In this document: positions 63,422-64,000 of the stretch, in pieces
Position numbering within the stretch: position 1 is the stretch's first letter
Layout of the letters: every line of letters begins with the position of its first letter
From: Methylobacterium sp. Leaf123
GTDB taxonomy: Bacteria > Pseudomonadota > Alphaproteobacteria > Rhizobiales > Beijerinckiaceae
Assembly (NCBI RefSeq): GCF_001423405.1
Contig: NZ_LMNS01000001.1
Coordinates: 500-64,499 of the forward strand
Direction of reading: 5' to 3'
DNA: 64,000 nucleotides
Notes under the pieces: model-generated
What the model saw: only the letters and a program-made list of their open reading frames with translations
Databases searched by the model: none
Told to the model about the DNA's origin: nothing
Translations under genes and position numbers: made by a program

Positions 63422-64000
63422 TCACCGTGCGGCCGGGAAAACCAGCCGGACGGTCGCGCCTTCGCCGGGCCGACTCTCGATCGAGATCGTCCCGTTCTGG
63501 CGCTTCATCAGCCCGTGCACGATGGCGAGCCCCGCGCCGCGACCGGATTCGCGGGTGGTGGCAAAGGGTGCGAGCGCCCGCGACAGCATCTCCGGGGACA
63601 GGCCGTGCCCGGTATCCGAGACCGTGAGGCCGACAGCCCCGGCCTCCGGGCGCTGGAGCGAGCGGTCGCCCGGCTCGATGGCGAACAGCGCGACGCGAAT
63701 GCGGCCCTGACCGGACATCGCCTCGCAGGCATTGGCGAGGATGTGGCCCAGCGCCAGTTCGAGCTGGATCGGGTTGCACAGGGCCGGTGGCAGATCCTCG
63801 GGGATCGACAGGTCGAGCTGGATCCCGGCCGGCAGAGTGGGACGCAACCGGTCGAGGCCGAACCGCACCGCCGCGGCGAGATCGACCGGGCGCAGGTCGG
63901 GCGCGATCCGCCGGGAATGGGCGAGGAGTTGGCGGGTGAGCACGGCGGCTCGCTCCGACGCCTCTGTGGAGCGGATGATGGCCCGCTGGATGAACGGCTC
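63422..64000 (-). CDS. Sensor histidine kinase, C-terminal part (cut by window end)
   Basis: The frame is open to the window edge, so the N-terminus, with any sensory region, is missing. A DHp-like helix (SERAAVLTRQLLAHSRR) leads to an HATPase_c domain: N-box LGHILANACEAM, G1 VSDTGHGLSP, then the ATP-lid GRGAGLAIVHGLMKRQNG, and SRPGEGATVRLVFP. The phosphoaccepting His is not within view with certainty. Confidence 0.85.
   Translation of the reverse strand, partial: EPFIQRAIIRSTEASERAAVLTRQLLAHSRRIAPDLRPVDLAAAVRFGLDRLRPTLPAGIQLDLSIPEDLPPALCNPIQLELALGHILANACEAMSGQGRIRVALFAIEPGDRSLQRPEAGAVGLTVSDTGHGLSPEMLSRALAPFATTRESGRGAGLAIVHGLMKRQNGTISIESRPGEGATVRLVFPAAR

Overview
The window is high-GC alphaproteobacterial chromosome, most likely Methylobacterium/Methylorubrum. 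This is inferred from an Mcd-type acyl-CoA dehydrogenase (ethylmalonyl-CoA pathway), a pair of phasins and the codon usage. No database search was possible, so the species is not claimed.

Layout. Positions 1-4023 are a decayed accessory island beside a tRNA-Leu(UAA) gene at 4024-4110. It holds the end of an IS5-family element with a 95-bp tandem duplication, an AlbA_2-type gene that looks frameshifted, an RNase HI-like protein lacking catalytic aspartates, and an integrase that has lost its catalytic domain. 4145-6275 carries a flavin monooxygenase, a CHCC zinc-finger protein and a VOC protein. 6743-8358 is map and radC. 8661-17348 contains the four genes of the Anbu (bacterial proteasome-like) locus, split in two: circularly permuted ATP-grasp and alpha-E first, then about 4.4 kb later transglutaminase and Anbu. 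An MHS-type transporter and four small secreted low-complexity proteins lie between. 17459-19524 is a class III sirtuin coupled to a CNNM/CorC transporter. 19782-31588 holds a GT2-GT4 fusion glycosyltransferase with N-terminal repeats, small proteins including a 28-residue membrane peptide, a diguanylate cyclase, a DegP-type protease, two phasins and a divergent pair of GT4 enzymes.

31634-38722 has a papain-like peptidase fused to an alpha/beta hydrolase, methylsuccinyl-CoA dehydrogenase, an EamA transporter, a BrkB protein and an AlgX/AlgJ-like protein that overlaps BrkB tail to tail. 38966-46801 is assimilatory sulfate reduction: cysH-cysD-cysN on the minus strand, and an Lrp-type regulator, cysJ and cysI on the plus strand. 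Together these take sulfate to APS, sulfite and sulfide. 46968-64000 carries a TonB siderophore receptor, panC, an XRE-cupin regulator, a nucleotidyltransferase-fold protein, ssb, assorted oxidoreductases, several secreted proteins, a CnoX-like thioredoxin-TPR, LON-domain and Trm112 proteins, a Tim44-domain protein and the end of a histidine kinase.

The main points for follow-up are the split Anbu locus with its secreted-protein insert, the peptidase-hydrolase fusion, the repeat-bearing double glycosyltransferase, the catalytically incomplete RNase H, and the ATGA-coupled 28-residue membrane peptide.
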